DNA of 64,000 nt from Bathynomus jamesi (lineage: Eukaryota; Arthropoda; Malacostraca; Isopoda; Cirolanidae), in contig JAJOZX010012054.1 in assembly GCA_023014485.1 (NCBI GenBank), forward strand, positions 1 through 64,000, in the 5' to 3' direction. Below the pieces are notes generated by a model. The model was not told the DNA's origin, did no database searches, and saw nothing but the letters and a program-made list of their open reading frames with translations. Positions within the stretch are counted from its first letter, which is position 1; each line of letters opens with the position of its first letter. The position numbers were made by a program, and so were the translations under genes. This document shows positions 1 through 11,160 of this stretch, piece by piece.

Positions 1-2302
1 TACGGCACCTCCACCCCTCTGCTCTCAGCTTTGTACTGGACCTCTATAACCGGATTTGGTTGGAGGGTTCATTCCCGGACTCGGTGGCGTGAGTCCATCG
101 TCGTCCCCATCCCGAAGCCCGATAAAGACCCCTCCCGTCGAACTATCGCCCCATTTCCTGACATGCTGCGCCTGCAAGGTGATGGAGGCGATGGTCGCCT
201 CGCGGCTGTCCCTTACTCTGGAGGCGAGTGACCAATACCCTGCTACCCAGGCTGGTTTCCGGCGCTTCCGGTCTACCACCGACCCCCTCCTCCTCCTTAG
301 CCACGACGTGCAGGAGGCTTTCTCCCGGCGTCACTTTGTACTCGCCGTCTTTTCGACCTCCAGAAGGCCTGCGATACTACTTGGCGGAGCGCGGTCTTTG
401 ACTGCTTACGCTCCCTGGGTTTCGTAGGCTTTCTCCCCCTCCTTTATTTATACTTCTTGTCCGCCCGTTCTTTTCCGCGTCCGCATCGTTCTACCCTCTC
501 TGACCGCTTTCCGTTGGAGGAGGGTGTCCCTCAGGGTAGTGTCCTTAGCGTCCTGTTTCTCACTAGTGATGAACACGTCGCTACGGTCCTGCCTACTTCC
601 GTTCGTAGCTCCCTCTATGCCGATGACCTGGCTATCTATTGCTCTGGCCGCCTCCCGTCTTTGGCTGAACGTCGACTCCAGCTAGCCATCAACGCGGTGG
701 TTCGCTGGGCGTCCTCGGTTGGCTATGCTTTCTCACCCTCTAAGTCTTCCAGTATGCTTTTCCGTCCTCGGCGCCTCCGTCTGTCGCATACCTTCGCCCT
801 TACCCTTGCCGGCACTCCTCTTCCCCTCGTCCCATCCGTTCGATTCCTGGGTATGACCCTCGACGAATTTTTTCGGTTGGGTTCCACACCTTAGGCGGTT
901 GCGGCAATCATCTCGCCGCACCTCTCCCTTTTGAGTCACCTGTCCCACATGACCTGGGGGGCGGACAGGCGTACTCTGCTGCGCCTGTACACCTCCCTGG
1001 TGCAATCCCGCATCGACTACGGCTGTGTGGTCTACAGCTCCGCTCCTCTCCGGCACTCCGTATGCTGGATCCTCTTCTCCACCGTGGCCTTCGCCTGGCG
1101 TCGGTGCCTTCCGCTCGTCCCCTGTCGCTAGTCTTCAGGTGGACTGCGGACACCCCCCCCTGCCCCTTCGCCGGGGCCTTCTCATGGCGAAGTGTTACCT
1201 TCGCATCTGCCGCCTCCCGAGGTCCCTACTCTTCTCCGCGATCTCCCAGGCGCTACCCGGCCTGACACGTGGCATTTCGCTGCCTCCCTGGCCGACATCT
1301 TTTCGTCCCTGGGATCCCCCCACCCTCTATTCTGCCGTTCTCCTTAGACCTGTCGCCCCCTTGGCTGACCACCCCTATCTGCCGCTGCCAGCGCTCCGTG
1401 GCCTGCGTAAGGAGTCTCCTCCTACCGTCCTCCGGTCTTCTTTTCTGGCCCATCTTCCGTACACTCGGACGATGTTCCCGTCTACACCGACGGCTCGCGC
1501 TCCCCTGCAGGTGTCGCGGCAGCCGTCTTCTCTCCGTCGCTGTCACCTACCTCCCGGGTATCCCCTGCCGGTTCAGGCCTCCATCTTTTCCGCGGAGCTC
1601 TTTGCCTTCTGGAAGCCTCCGTCTGGTATCGGGTTTTTCGCGGTCTTCCTGTACCATCTTTTCGGACTCGCTGAGCGCCCTTCAAGCGCTCGAGCGCTAT
1701 GATTCCCCGACCCCCTCGTACGCCTTATTCCAGGAGTACCATGTCCTGCCACACCGTTCCACGGATCCGGGTCACCTTCTGCTGGGTTCCTGCCCATGTC
1801 GGTGTTTCCGGTAATGAGGCGGCTGACCGCACAGCCCGGTCCGCCGCCTCGATGCCTCCCCTCCCCCGCCCGCTCCCCTTCTCTGACTATGTGCAGGTCT
1901 TTCGGTCCCTCTACGACCGCATATGGCAGCAGTCCTGGGACGATGCCACCGGAAATAACTCTGTCATCCGCCCCCGCCTGTCATATGGCGTCCTCTTTCC
2001 ACCGCTCCCGACACAAAGAGGTCGTCCTTGCGCGGCTTCGCATCGGCCATACGCGCCTCACGCACGGCTATCTTATGTCCGGCAGGAGGCTCCTCGTTGC
2101 GCCTCCTGCCAGTCACCCCTCACCGTCTTTCACATCCTTGTGGAATGCCCCACCCTGTCGTCAGTACGTCGTCGCGCCTTCCCGTTCCTCTCTGATTTCC
2201 CCCTCCCCGATCGTTACGCTTATGCTCGCTGAGAGCCCTCTCTTCTCGCTTGACCGTCTTTTCCTTTTCCTCTCCCAATCTCGCCTCCTCTCTGAGCTTT
2301 AG
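1..2302 (+). pseudogene. LINE ORF2 remnant: reverse transcriptase plus RNase H
   Basis: This is the polymerase that would copy the LINE RNA at a nicked target. Visible in broken frames are a GVPQGS-type motif near 515-540, the catalytic YADD motif near 615-630 (LYADDLAIYCSG), and a C-terminal RNase H domain. The RNase H shows VYTDGS near 1477, AELFA near 1595, FSDSLSALQAL near 1655 and WVPAHVGVSGNEAAD near 1785, i.e. the expected D-E-D-H/D set. A Cys/His cluster (CASCQSPLTVFHILVECP) follows near 2100. At least three frame changes are needed to read through. The RNase H favours the R1/Jockey/I groups; I cannot choose among them by eye. Confidence 0.8.
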
Positions 2303-2455
2303 GTGACTTCTCACCCGTCGTCCGCGTCCTCCCACTTCTAGTGCCTTTCCCCCCGTCTCCGTTTTCTCTTTATCATATTCTGCTTCGCCATGATATCCTC
2401 TAGCATATAGCGGGAAATGGCGGTAAACGCCCCAATACAAAAAAAAAAAAAAAAA
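1..2455 (+). mobile_element. GC-rich non-LTR retrotransposon (LINE) with RNase H, 5' end outside window
   Basis: The element is already inside its reverse-transcriptase region at base 1 and ends in a run of A at about 2438-2455, so the 5' part lies outside the window. Its base composition is markedly GC-richer than the AT-rich DNA that follows, which marks it as foreign to its surroundings. Reverse transcriptase, RNase H and a short Cys motif occur in the order expected for R1/Jockey/I-type LINEs. The reading frame is broken several times, so the copy is dead or badly assembled. Confidence 0.85.
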
Positions 2456-2469
2456 TGTGTGTGTATGTA

Positions 2470-3817
2470 CAGGGTGGGGCACGGGAATCAAGTGTTTTTT
2501 GAATAGCTAGTAATCGGCCATTAGGAATGGGAGGGCGTGCGGTAGGTAGCATTCCATTCCTGGGTTCATAGCATTTAACTTTAACTAACACTCACCTTTA
2601 TCTTTCAGGTGCCATCATGGAGCAGTGGACGTTAGAACACCGCATTTCGCGTATGATCATTTTGTTAGGAGTGGCGAGTCAGTGACAGCAGTTCAGCGTG
2701 CGTTTCGCCGCAGATTCACATTCATCGAAGACTCTGTTCCCGCTCGTGACACAATCTTACGTTGGGTTAACAATCTTCGAACAGGAGGCTCAATAATGAA
2801 AACAAAACCGAAGGGGCCGCAACGCACTGTGCGTACTCCAGAGAACGTTGAAAGGGTCAGACAAGCGATGTTGCAAAGCCCAGGCCGCTCTGCTCGGAGA
2901 CATTCAGCTGCACTCGGAATCAGCAATCGTACTGTTAGACGGATTTTGCATGAAGAATTACATTTTCACCCATACAAGTTAGCGATGGTGCAGGAATTGA
3001 ATGTAAACGATTGCCCCCAACGACTGAATTTTGCACAGAATGCTTGCACTTTATGAGCAGAATGAAACATGATGGTGGTAATGAGTGATGAAGCCCATTT
3101 CCACCTTAATGGGGCCGTCACAATCAAAACTGTCGGTATTGGGCTGCTGAAAATCCGCGACAACTCCATGAAAAACCGCTGCATAGCCCTAAGTTACAGT
3201 TTGGTGCGCGGTGGGAAAGTTTGGCGTCATCGGTCCCTATTTCTTCGAACAAAATGGGGTACCGTTACCATAACATCTGGGCGTTACATTGAGATGGTGA
3301 ACACCTTTTTCATCCCTGAGTTACGAAGAAGGCGTATTGCTCGTCGACATTTGTGGTTTCAGCAAGATGGGGCCACGCCACACCCGCCAGAGCGTCAATG
3401 GCTGTTCTTCGCCCCCTGTTTCCCAACCATCTCATTTCGAGATTTGGTGACATTGCATGGCCCCCTCGGTCCCCTGACTTGTCCACATGTGACTTCTTTC
3501 TATGGGGGTACCTCAAGTCACGTGTCTACGAGGACAAGCCCCGTACATTAGATGCATTGAAGGAAGCGATCCGTCAACAAATCATCCAAATCAACAGAGA
3601 CCTGCTGGGAAGAGTGGAGGCCAATTTTCGTAAACGCCTTCAACAATGCGTCGACGGCCAAGGACATCATATGCCAGATATAATTTTCGGTACATGATTA
3701 TTATGACATGAAATGCTATGTTCTTACGAATGTTGTTCTACCAATATATTTTCTTTACAAAAATAATATCATTTTCCTGATTATTCCAAAAACACTTGGT
3801 TCCCGTGCCCCACCCTG
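2470..3817 (+). mobile_element. mariner-type DNA transposon, near full length (1348 bp)
   Basis: The ends are inverted: CAGGGTGGGGCACGGGAA at the left and the reverse complement TTCCCGTGCCCCACCCTG at the right, each bordered by a TA dinucleotide (2468-2469 and 3818-3819). This is the target duplication of the Tc1/mariner superfamily. The element lies directly between the LINE poly-A tail and a foldback element, so three insertions are packed head to tail here. Confidence 0.92.
2617..3697 (+). pseudogene. mariner-like transposase, frameshifted
   Basis: The cut-and-paste transposase of the surrounding element. The first codon is taken as the ATG at 2617 (MEQWTLEHR), after which the frame shifts near 2640. 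An N-terminal helix-turn-helix region follows (VRSGESVTAVQRAFRRRF, then SARRHSAALGISNRTVRRIL). The catalytic aspartates are visible as SDEAHF near 3085, FQQDGATPH near 3358 and PPRSPDL near 3465, followed by CDFFLWGYLK. About 36 residues separate the second and third Asp when the frameshift is bridged, so the exact mariner subgroup is uncertain. At least three frame breaks make it inactive as read. Its relatives are abundant in arthropod genomes. Confidence 0.85.
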
Positions 3818-3824
3818 TATATTA

Positions 3825-4256
3825 GGGTGGGCTGAAAAAAAAATGTTGGAATGGCACATTGATATTTTTTGTGGTTATGGTCAGGATGAAAGGATATGGC
3901 AATAAAAATCTTCGCATATTCTAAGTGCCGCATTTTTTACCATAAACAAAATGGCGGCGAAACATGAAGATTGGCGATTTTGAGGCATTTCTATGCAGTA
4001 TTTGAAAAATATGTATATATAAAAAAGTCTTAACTTTCGATTTTAAGACTTTTTTTATATATACATATTTTCCAAATACTGCCTAGAAATGCCTCAAAAT
4101 CGCCAATCTTCATGTTTCGCCGCCATTTTGTTTATGGTAAAAAATGCGGCACTTAGAATATGCGGAGCAGATTTTTATTGCCATATCCTTTCATCCTGAC
4201 CATAACCACAAAAAAATATCAATGTGCCATTCCAACATTTTTTTTTCAGCCCACCC
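3825..4256. mobile_element. 432-bp foldback (palindromic) MITE with TA target duplication
   Basis: The left arm (3825-4031) and right arm (4042-4256) are near-perfect reverse complements with a loop of about 10 bases. The outer ends read GGGTGGGCTGAAAAAA and its complement, each flanked by TA (3823-3824, 4257-4258). There is no coding capacity. The arms differ at only a few positions, so the element is young or is kept similar by gene conversion. The TA duplication suggests mobilisation by a Tc1/mariner transposase. Confidence 0.88.
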
Positions 4257-4369
4257 TAATGTATATGGTTATATATGTATGTTATGTTATAATGTTTCAG
4301 ACCAACAAAGACCCTAGGATCCACTCATGGCTGGTCTACCTAACTGTGTTCGTAATTGTGTATGTCCTC

Positions 4370-4430
4370 CGTGGTGGCGGAGGGGACCTACAATTTTACG
4401 TGGGTTCCGAACCACAAGAACATAAGAAAT
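4370..4430 (-). repeat. fragment of the shared SINE 3' tail
   Basis: On the minus strand this carries the motif GGTTCGGAACCCACGTAAAA followed by TTGTAGGTCCCCTCC. The same tail occurs at 12.4, 16.8, 32.1, 34.4, 44.5, 47.5 and 58.1 kb. No head region can be recognised here, so it is a truncated copy. Confidence 0.55.
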
Positions 4431-5026
4431 TTATGTAACAACTTCCTGTACACTGTGTACATTGGCAACGACCAATTTAGCAAAACTAATTGATTATCGA
4501 TTTAAAACTAAAGATAGAATCTCTGGATCCAGAGGATCACGTCATAATAGACTACTATCCACAAATATGTTACACTATATCTATTTATAACCGACATGCA
4601 AATATATCAGATCCAGAGAATCCAGTCAATTTCATTACGGTATCCATCAATACTAGTACCTTGTCACGAAAAATAATTCACGGTCCATATCGATTGTGGA
4701 CCAAGTCAAAATTTACAACCATATACATTACAATATATACACTTAGGAGGAAAAGTATAGGTGTGGCTGTAAAGACTGTAGTAATGTAGAAATGTGTGTG
4801 CACCCATCTTGGGTCTCCCATTTAAAGGTGTTTGTGGGGCAAGTGAAGATCATGAGTTTTTCAATTCCTCACAGTACTATGAGGGGCACCGCTCAGCAGA
4901 GGAATCTCTTTAAATGGGGTGTGTAAGGACAGAGTATCCCCTAACCCAAGACGCTGCCTCCCTATATCCCACAACACTTGTGTTGAGCTGTGGGATCTAT
5001 CCCCACAAAGCCTTAATTTTACTACC
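4431..5026. other. non-coding stretch without recognisable genes
   Basis: This is AT-rich sequence between a SINE fragment and the 3' end of a LINE. The part nearest 5027 (about 4790-5026) is probably the LINE 3' untranslated region, because it directly follows the LINE stop codon on the minus strand. There is no poly-A, which is usual for CR1-like elements. Confidence 0.4.
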
Positions 5027-6366
5027 TTAAACTATACTCAATCTATCAACATATGCGTCTAATCGATTTTTAAACATGTTTATAGACGTGCTACTAATTA
5101 CTTCTACCGGCAAACTATTCCAGCTATTTACTATTCTATGCGTAAAAAAGTTTTTGGCAACTGCTGTCTCGAACCTTCTACTTGTCAACTTACACCCGTT
5201 ATTTCTAGTCCTATTATATTGAGAAATTTCGAAAAAGCTATCTCTATCTACGTTATCGAACCCATTCATAATTTTGAAAACCTGGATTAGATCACCCCTT
5301 AACCTCCTAGTCTCGAGTGTTGTCAATTTTAACTCCTTAAGCCTATCCTCGTACGACTTTGACCTAAGCGACGGAATCATCTTAGTTGCTCGTCTTTGAA
5401 CTCTTTCGCTTTTGTCTATATCTTTGCGCATATGCGGATTCCAAAATTGGACCGCGTACTCCAAATGGGGTCTAACTAATGATTTATAAAGTGGAACTAT
5501 AATATCGCGCGATTTGTACTCAAAATTTCGAGCTATAAAACCTAACACTTTGTTCGCCTTATTGACCGCTGCTGTACTTTGTTTCGCTACTTTTAAATCA
5601 CTAGTGACTATAACTCCTAAATCTTTTTCCTGCTCTACGCTTGTTAAATCTTTCCTCTACGCTTGTTAAATCTTTCCCTGACATACTATACGCAAAATTA
5701 CGGTTACGCGAACCTATATGCAAAATTTTGCACTTATCTACGTTAAATCTCATTTGCCATGTGACTGACCAATCAACGATTTTATTCAGATCTTCCTGAA
5801 TTTTACCTCTATCTTCGTCATTAATCGCCCTACCACCCAGCTTCGTGTCATCCGCAAACTTTGAAACTGTACCGACTAGGCCGACATCTAAATCGTTAAT
5901 ATATATAAGAAAAAGCAAGGGGCCCAATACAGAACCCTGAGGAACGCCACTCGCTACATTAGCCCAACACGACTCCGCTCCATCAACGACCACCCTCTGT
6001 TTCCTACCTCGCAACCACTCTTCTAGCCAATTTATTACTACACCCCTGATTCCATGAGCCTTAGTTTTTTCAATGAGTCTTTTGTGTGGCACGGTGTCAA
6101 ACGCTTTTTGAAAATCTAAATACACTACATCAACCGCCCGATGTCTATCGTAAACGTCAACCACGCTTTGGAAAAATTCTAAAAGATTAGTTAAGCAAGA
6201 TTTGTTTCGCCTAAATCCGTGCTGCGTATTTCAAACTAGCTTATGGAATTCTAAGTGTTCGACTATACGATCCCTAATTATTGATTCCAGTAGCTTACCT
6301 ACAACAGACGTTGAACTGATTGGCCTATAATTTCCCGCCGCACCTTTATCGCCTTTCTTAAAGATA
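5027..6366 (-). pseudogene. LINE reverse transcriptase, central and C-terminal part
   Basis: The RT palm reads VVYLDFQKAFDTVPHKRL, then ASGVPQGSVLGPLLFLIYIND and the catalytic FADD (SKFADDTKLGG) in the segment 6164-5601. The C-terminal segment 5548-5027 contains LEYAVQFWNPHMRKDID and ends with KNRLDAYVD, the usual close of CR1/L2-type ORF2. An intervening frameshift lies near 5600, beside a short duplicated stretch at 5632-5672 (CTACGCTTGTTAAATCTTT twice). Upstream motifs SCLTNLLEFF and NYRPIS can be read in 6165-6366. Confidence 0.82.
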
Positions 6367-7753
6367 CAGTGCCCGCGAAAAGTATCCGATCACCCTTGAA
6401 ATTTGTATTTTTTACATAAAAAACAATGTTTAAATGTATACTAACCTTATATTAGTATTTTGTCATCTGTCCTTTGGTTTGGATGACTTGTTCTAGACGT
6501 TTTGGCATGGATTTAATCAAGTTTTTGACAAACTTCCACTGATATTTCCTTGCACCATACCTTTTTGATGGCCTCTTGTAATTTTTCGACTGAGCCAGTG
6601 TCGTGGCATTCAACCTTATTTTTTATTATTAGCCACAGATTTTCTATCGGATTGAGATCTGGACTATTACCAGGCCAATCCAAAATATCAAATTTATTGT
6701 CAGTAATCCATTTTGTCACTATTTTGGCCCTGTGACATGGTGCACCATCATGCATGTATGTTTTTGTCCTTTGGATTGCCATTGCATTGGAAGTTTATCC
6801 TGTAGCTTGCTAAATACCGTGCACCATTCATAGTTGTGTTCTTCGGAAGAAAATATAGTTTCCACGCCCATAGTAACCGAAACAACCCCAAACCATCACA
6901 CTTGGAGGGTGTTTCATTGTCTTTAGGGTGTATTTAGGGTCCATCCTATTTGAGCCAATAGGCCGGCGAACCTTTTTTGGACAACTTCTGAATGTCAAAA
7001 ATGTCGACTCATCGCTAAATAAAACCTTCTTCCAGTCATCAACAGTCCAATGAATGTATTTTTTACAAAATGCGACACGTTTTTACGCATTTTTTCATTA
7101 ATGAACGGTTTCTTAGCAGCATGGCGAGATGGTAATCCGAGTTCTTTTTGGAGCCGCTCCTGGATAGTTCGTTCAGAACACCAGATAACAAATTATTCAT
7201 ATTAAATTTTATTTCTTTCGCAGTTATTGTTGGGTTTTTCAATACTAAACGTTTCATAAGTTTGTTCGCGAATTTGTTTTTCTCGGTCTGCCAGATCGTT
7301 TTTTAGGGACTGGCGTGGTTAGGCCACCATTGTTCTTAGCCCGTGAAACCCATAAATTAACGGTACTTTGGGATATGTTTAATTCCTTAGCTATCTGTCT
7401 CTGTGATTTCCCACATGCATGCAAAGCAACAATAGCACCTCGACAATCACTCTTAAGTTGTTTTTTAGCACACATTATATATAAATTTTATTTACACCAC
7501 TTTCTGTAAAAAAAAAAAAAATATCAAGAAATTTACACAAACAGTGAAATCTGACAAATTTGAGACACAGCCACCCGCAACGAAGGCTACCAGAACACTA
7601 ATTTGAGAATGCGTTGGATAGCTCTCATATCAGCGAGCAACCTCAAAGTTACCAGATGTCGCTAGAACAAATAGAAAGTGAATTACGTGTCTCTGAATAT
7701 CAAGGGAAAATATTGTATTTTCTTGAGTGATCGGATACTTTTCGCGGGCACTG
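6367..7753 (-). mobile_element. Tc1-like DNA transposon (1387 bp) inserted in the LINE
   Basis: Inverted ends CAGTGCCCGCGAAAAGTATC and its complement GATACTTTTCGCGGGCACTG are bordered by TA (6365-6366 and 7754-7755). The insertion splits the RT frame of the LINE around it, so it is the younger of the two. Length and ends fit the Tc1 family. Confidence 0.93.
6513..7475 (-). pseudogene. Tc1-family DD34E transposase, degraded
   Basis: The N-terminal paired-like DNA-binding region is intact from 7475: GKSQRQIAKELNISQSTVNL followed by the GRPRKT hook. The C-terminal catalytic end at 6782-6513 shows MHDGAPCHRAK and SPDLNPIENLW. The last Asp and the Glu are separated by exactly 34 residues, the DD34E signature of Tc1. 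The middle part with the first Asp is spread over several frames (a VWGCF-like motif near 6880), so this copy is not functional. Confidence 0.85.
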
Positions 7754-7755
7754 TA

Positions 7756-8400
7756 GGTGTTACGTTTGCTAACTTGAAATTATCTGGTACGCACCCCTCA
7801 GAAATAGACGCATTAAAAATCTTTGTTAGCGGCTCAACAATGCTATCTTTTAATTCTTTTAGTTGTATGGGATATATGGAATCCGGACCCGGTGATTTAC
7901 GCGTTTTCATTTTATCAATATAGCGCATTACCTCCCCTTCACTAACGACAATATTATCCAAAATATTACCATTATCAAAAGGTATTATGTCTATGACCGT
8001 AGGGATATTCGTTAAATCTTCTATAGTAAAAACTGACGTAAAAAATTCGTTTAGCAAGGTAGCCATTTCCTTGTTTTCAGAAACTAGATCTCCGTTTACA
8101 TTTTTCAATGGACCCAAGACACTTTTTACTGGATTTCTATTATTGACGTATTGAAAGAATCGCTTGGGGTTTTCTTTACCGTCACGAGCTATGGAGATTT
8201 CAAATTCGCGCTTGGACTTTTTTATTACACTTTTCGCTTCACGCCTCAGAGAGATGTTGTTTCGTAACAACAAATTGTTTTTATCGCACTTATGTTGCCT
8301 ATAAGCCCTATCTCTACTCTTTATAATGTCTCCTACTCTAGAAGTAAACCACAAGGGCTTGTTTACTTTCGCACGCTTAATTTTGTACGGTACACATTCC
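7756..8400 (-). pseudogene. LINE ORF2, region preceding the reverse transcriptase core
   Basis: This is one open frame that would precede the RT palm. It includes KPLWFTSRVGDIIKSRDRAY, a Lys/Arg-rich linker, NPKRFFQYVNNR, and TRKSPGPDSIYPIQLKEL, the typical KSPGPDxI motif at the start of non-LTR RT domains. It ends at VPDNFKLANVTP, where the Tc1 element begins. The reading frame is well kept, suggesting a fairly young copy apart from the insertion. Confidence 0.82.
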
Positions 8401-8420
8401 TCATATACATGTATATGTAT

Positions 8421-11108
8421 TAGGGTGTTTCATAAATGAGAACCACATTATATTTTTAATTCACATAGATGCCCGTGTTCGTTTTACATATTTATCACTC
8501 CTGGCCAAAAATGAGACTCCTTCGACAACAATAAGGGGTCCCGAGAAATCACGCCTTACGTCAGAGAGCACAGACTCATCATCACTTCGGAAAATCCTTC
8601 ATGTTCTTGAAATCTGCTTTCAGCAGGTACTGTTTGTTTTCTTCCTTCGTTGTTAGGGCAGTGTTGAATTTCTCGACGAGAGCGATCCCCCGTTCAGCCG
8701 AGTCGTTCACCACAGCCAGGACGCGGACCCTAGCTAGGCCTGCTTGGTAGTGTGGGTCGCTTTCCCAAGACGAAGCAGGATTTTCGACGAAGGCGCCGTT
8801 GATCCCGAGTGCGGTGAAGAGATCCTTCGTCCTCGAGGTAACGAAATCCGAAATCTTCTTTCCTTTGAAGGAGCCGAGGACGGTCTTCCCCTCCAGACGC
8901 TTCAACGCTTTCCTCGATGCCGGCTTGGCGAGGTTCTCTCGCATCCTTTGTTTCTCTTCCCGAGGAACCCCTTGATCGAAGAATGCCAAGCCGACCAGCA
9001 TCTCGGAGAAGTACCAGAGGTGTCGTTTCATGGCCGCTTGCGCTTGCTTGGCGACGTCGACGATCACGGCATCTTCCTGCAGTATTTCCAGGTCCAGCAA
9101 GAACTCCAGATCCACACGTGGGGCCTGCTCTGCTCTCGTCGCACGACTCCAAGCCTTTGCGTAGGCCAGGGCGACGAACAGGCAGATTTCTGTGACTCCT
9201 TTCAGTTCCCGCCCGGTCATCCTGAACTGGTCCTGAAGGAGGTACAGCTTCAATCCGTAAATGGCTTTCGCCATCCACCGCCCATGGTGGTATGCTCCTG
9301 GCTTCCGCAGTGGCACATTGGCGACAGTCTTTTCCCCGAGAAAGAGGATAACCAGTTGTTCTTGGTAGTCATCCCGCGGCTGACCAGAAGCCAGAGCTTC
9401 CCTCACGACAAGGACAGTTCGGTCCTTGAGACCCTGAAGAGGTCCAGCGATGCTGCAGCTATCTGAATCAATAGCAGTGGTGATAAGAGATCGGTCGATG
9501 AAACCCCACTGCTCTTGGAATCGTTTGAAGATCCCAGTCTCGGGCCCAGAGGTGGGCCCATCGAAGACTGGAAGACTTGGGCCAGGACGATTTCGTACAT
9601 ATGGTGCCTGCATGCTAGGTAAAGAAGTTGCTTCCCGAGACCCTCCTCAATCTTGACGCAGGCTCCCACGTGAATCCCGGTGTTCGATGCCGTTGTGTCG
9701 AATGATAACCCCTTGATTCGTTCGGACAGGTCGTGTTCCCGCACAAGATCAATGCAGACGCGTGCCGTCTCCGCTCCCGTGCCAGCTGGAACTTTCGGAA
9801 CTCCAAGCAGCTTCTCGTGTCCGTTCCCGGTGACCAGCACAACAATCCGGTCCACAGATCCGTCACCTGTGATTTCAGGCAGCATTTTCCCGTCCCAGTG
9901 CAACACCAAGGGCTCCTCAGGACAGAATTCTCCCTCTTGATACGCCTCTGCTGCTTGCTTCCGCGACTGGCGAGCACGATACATTGTGGAAGAGGAGATG
10001 GATACCTCGTTCAAATCGTGCCCCAAGGATTGCGCGACGACGGCGTAGGACATCGCTGCATCACGATAAGAAATGTTCATCCGGTCGTACGCGACAGCCA
10101 CATCCTGAGTGATGAGGTTCCTCGACCGCTTCCTCGGAGAAGGACATGAAGCAGACGTGGAGGCTGCTAAGGAGGGATCATCTTCCGCAGATGGCGACGC
10201 CGAGGACGAGGAGCTGTCTTCAAGAGTAGCAGCTTCTGTAACCGTCTTGGCCCGCTCGAATTCCCGTGTCGTCTCTCCTCCTGCTGTTCCTCTCGACGCC
10301 TTTTCACTCTCCATTTGGGCCAGCTTCATGTCTGCTGATCCCATACTGCTCTTTGTTGGGTCCTCCTGCTGACTCTTGTAGAAGAGCTTGTCTTCCTCGT
10401 TTGTCATCATAGAAGGCATTGGAATGACCAATATCGAGGATTTCGTTCTTGAGTTCCGCCTTGAACATGTCCTCCGCAACACGACAGCTCTCCTCGGATC
10501 TGTTCCTGCTTTTCACCAACTTGTCGTAACGCTGGAGCAGAGCTTCCATTTTCCGAAGGGCGCTGTCCCGCCTCATAGTAGGGATCCTTGCTCTTTTCCA
10601 GAACACCATCACAGCATCCAAACAGAGGTTCAGACATTTTCTCTCCGACCTAGGTTTTCCTGTTTTTGATGGAAGAAGCACTTTTGCAAGACTTGCAACT
10701 TCGTCGGCAGGCGGCTACCCAGGATCTCCTTATTCGGGTGTCCGATGAGCCAAACCTCTTTCTTGCTTCGAGTTGCCATGTTTATCTACAATGAGGAAAT
10801 ATACGAATTAGAAAAGAGTACAAATACACAACGGTAGACACAACGAGGACAAAACTCGACAACTGACACGAAGGACAGAGAACAGTGCACCCTTCCGTCA
10901 GGAAGCAAGGCAGTCGACTAACACTAGAAGAGCTGAAATTAAAAATACCTAAGCAATCTGAAGCGTCAAATCTCGGGACCCCTAAACGTGTTCTGATCTG
11001 GTTGAAACCTGTTCAGACGAGTTTCCTCGGCAAAAGGAACAGGGGCATCAATGTGGATTGAACTTCCTTCCACTTCATCCATCAACCACACTGCCGTGAA
11101 ACACCCTA
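8421..11108 (-). mobile_element. hAT-like DNA transposon, 2688 bp, perfect 8-bp target duplication
   Basis: Inverted ends TAGGGTGTTTCA and TGAAACACCCTA are flanked by identical 8-bp copies of ATATGTAT (8413-8420 and 11109-11116). An 8-bp duplication is the mark of the hAT superfamily. The interior is GC-richer than its surroundings and holds one broken large gene on the minus strand. Size and gene content suggest an originally autonomous element. Confidence 0.88.
8582..10779 (-). pseudogene. hAT-like transposase of a poorly named family, frameshifted
   Basis: The start is taken at the ATG whose complement is at 10777-10779 (MATRSKKEVWLIGHP). Frames then change near 10680, 10400 and 9600. Recognisable parts are an N-terminal FWKRARIPTMRRDSALRKME block, a Ser/Glu-rich linker, VLHWDGKMLPE (candidate first Asp), LSFDTTASNTG (candidate second Asp), and ACRHHMYE, which contains the CxxH arrangement seen in hAT transposases. 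GPTSGPETGIFKRFQ follows, and a C-terminal NDSAERGIALVEKFN resembles the end of hAT proteins. I know relatives from arthropod and cnidarian genomes only as uncharacterised proteins. The hAT assignment rests mainly on the 8-bp duplication and CxxH. Confidence 0.72.
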
Positions 11109-11160
11109 ATATGTATATACAGTATATATATATATATGTGTATATATATGTATATATATA

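Larger units (their letters stand above)
5027..8400 (-). mobile_element. CR1/L2-like LINE, 5'-truncated, interrupted by a Tc1 element
   Basis: Two parts of one LINE read on the minus strand, 8400-7756 (upstream) and 6366-5027 (downstream), separated by a Tc1-like insertion with TA borders. Conceptually the RT frame leaves off at the insertion point and resumes on the other side. The 5' end stops near 8400 and no endonuclease is present, as expected for the 5' truncation typical of LINEs. Confidence 0.85.
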
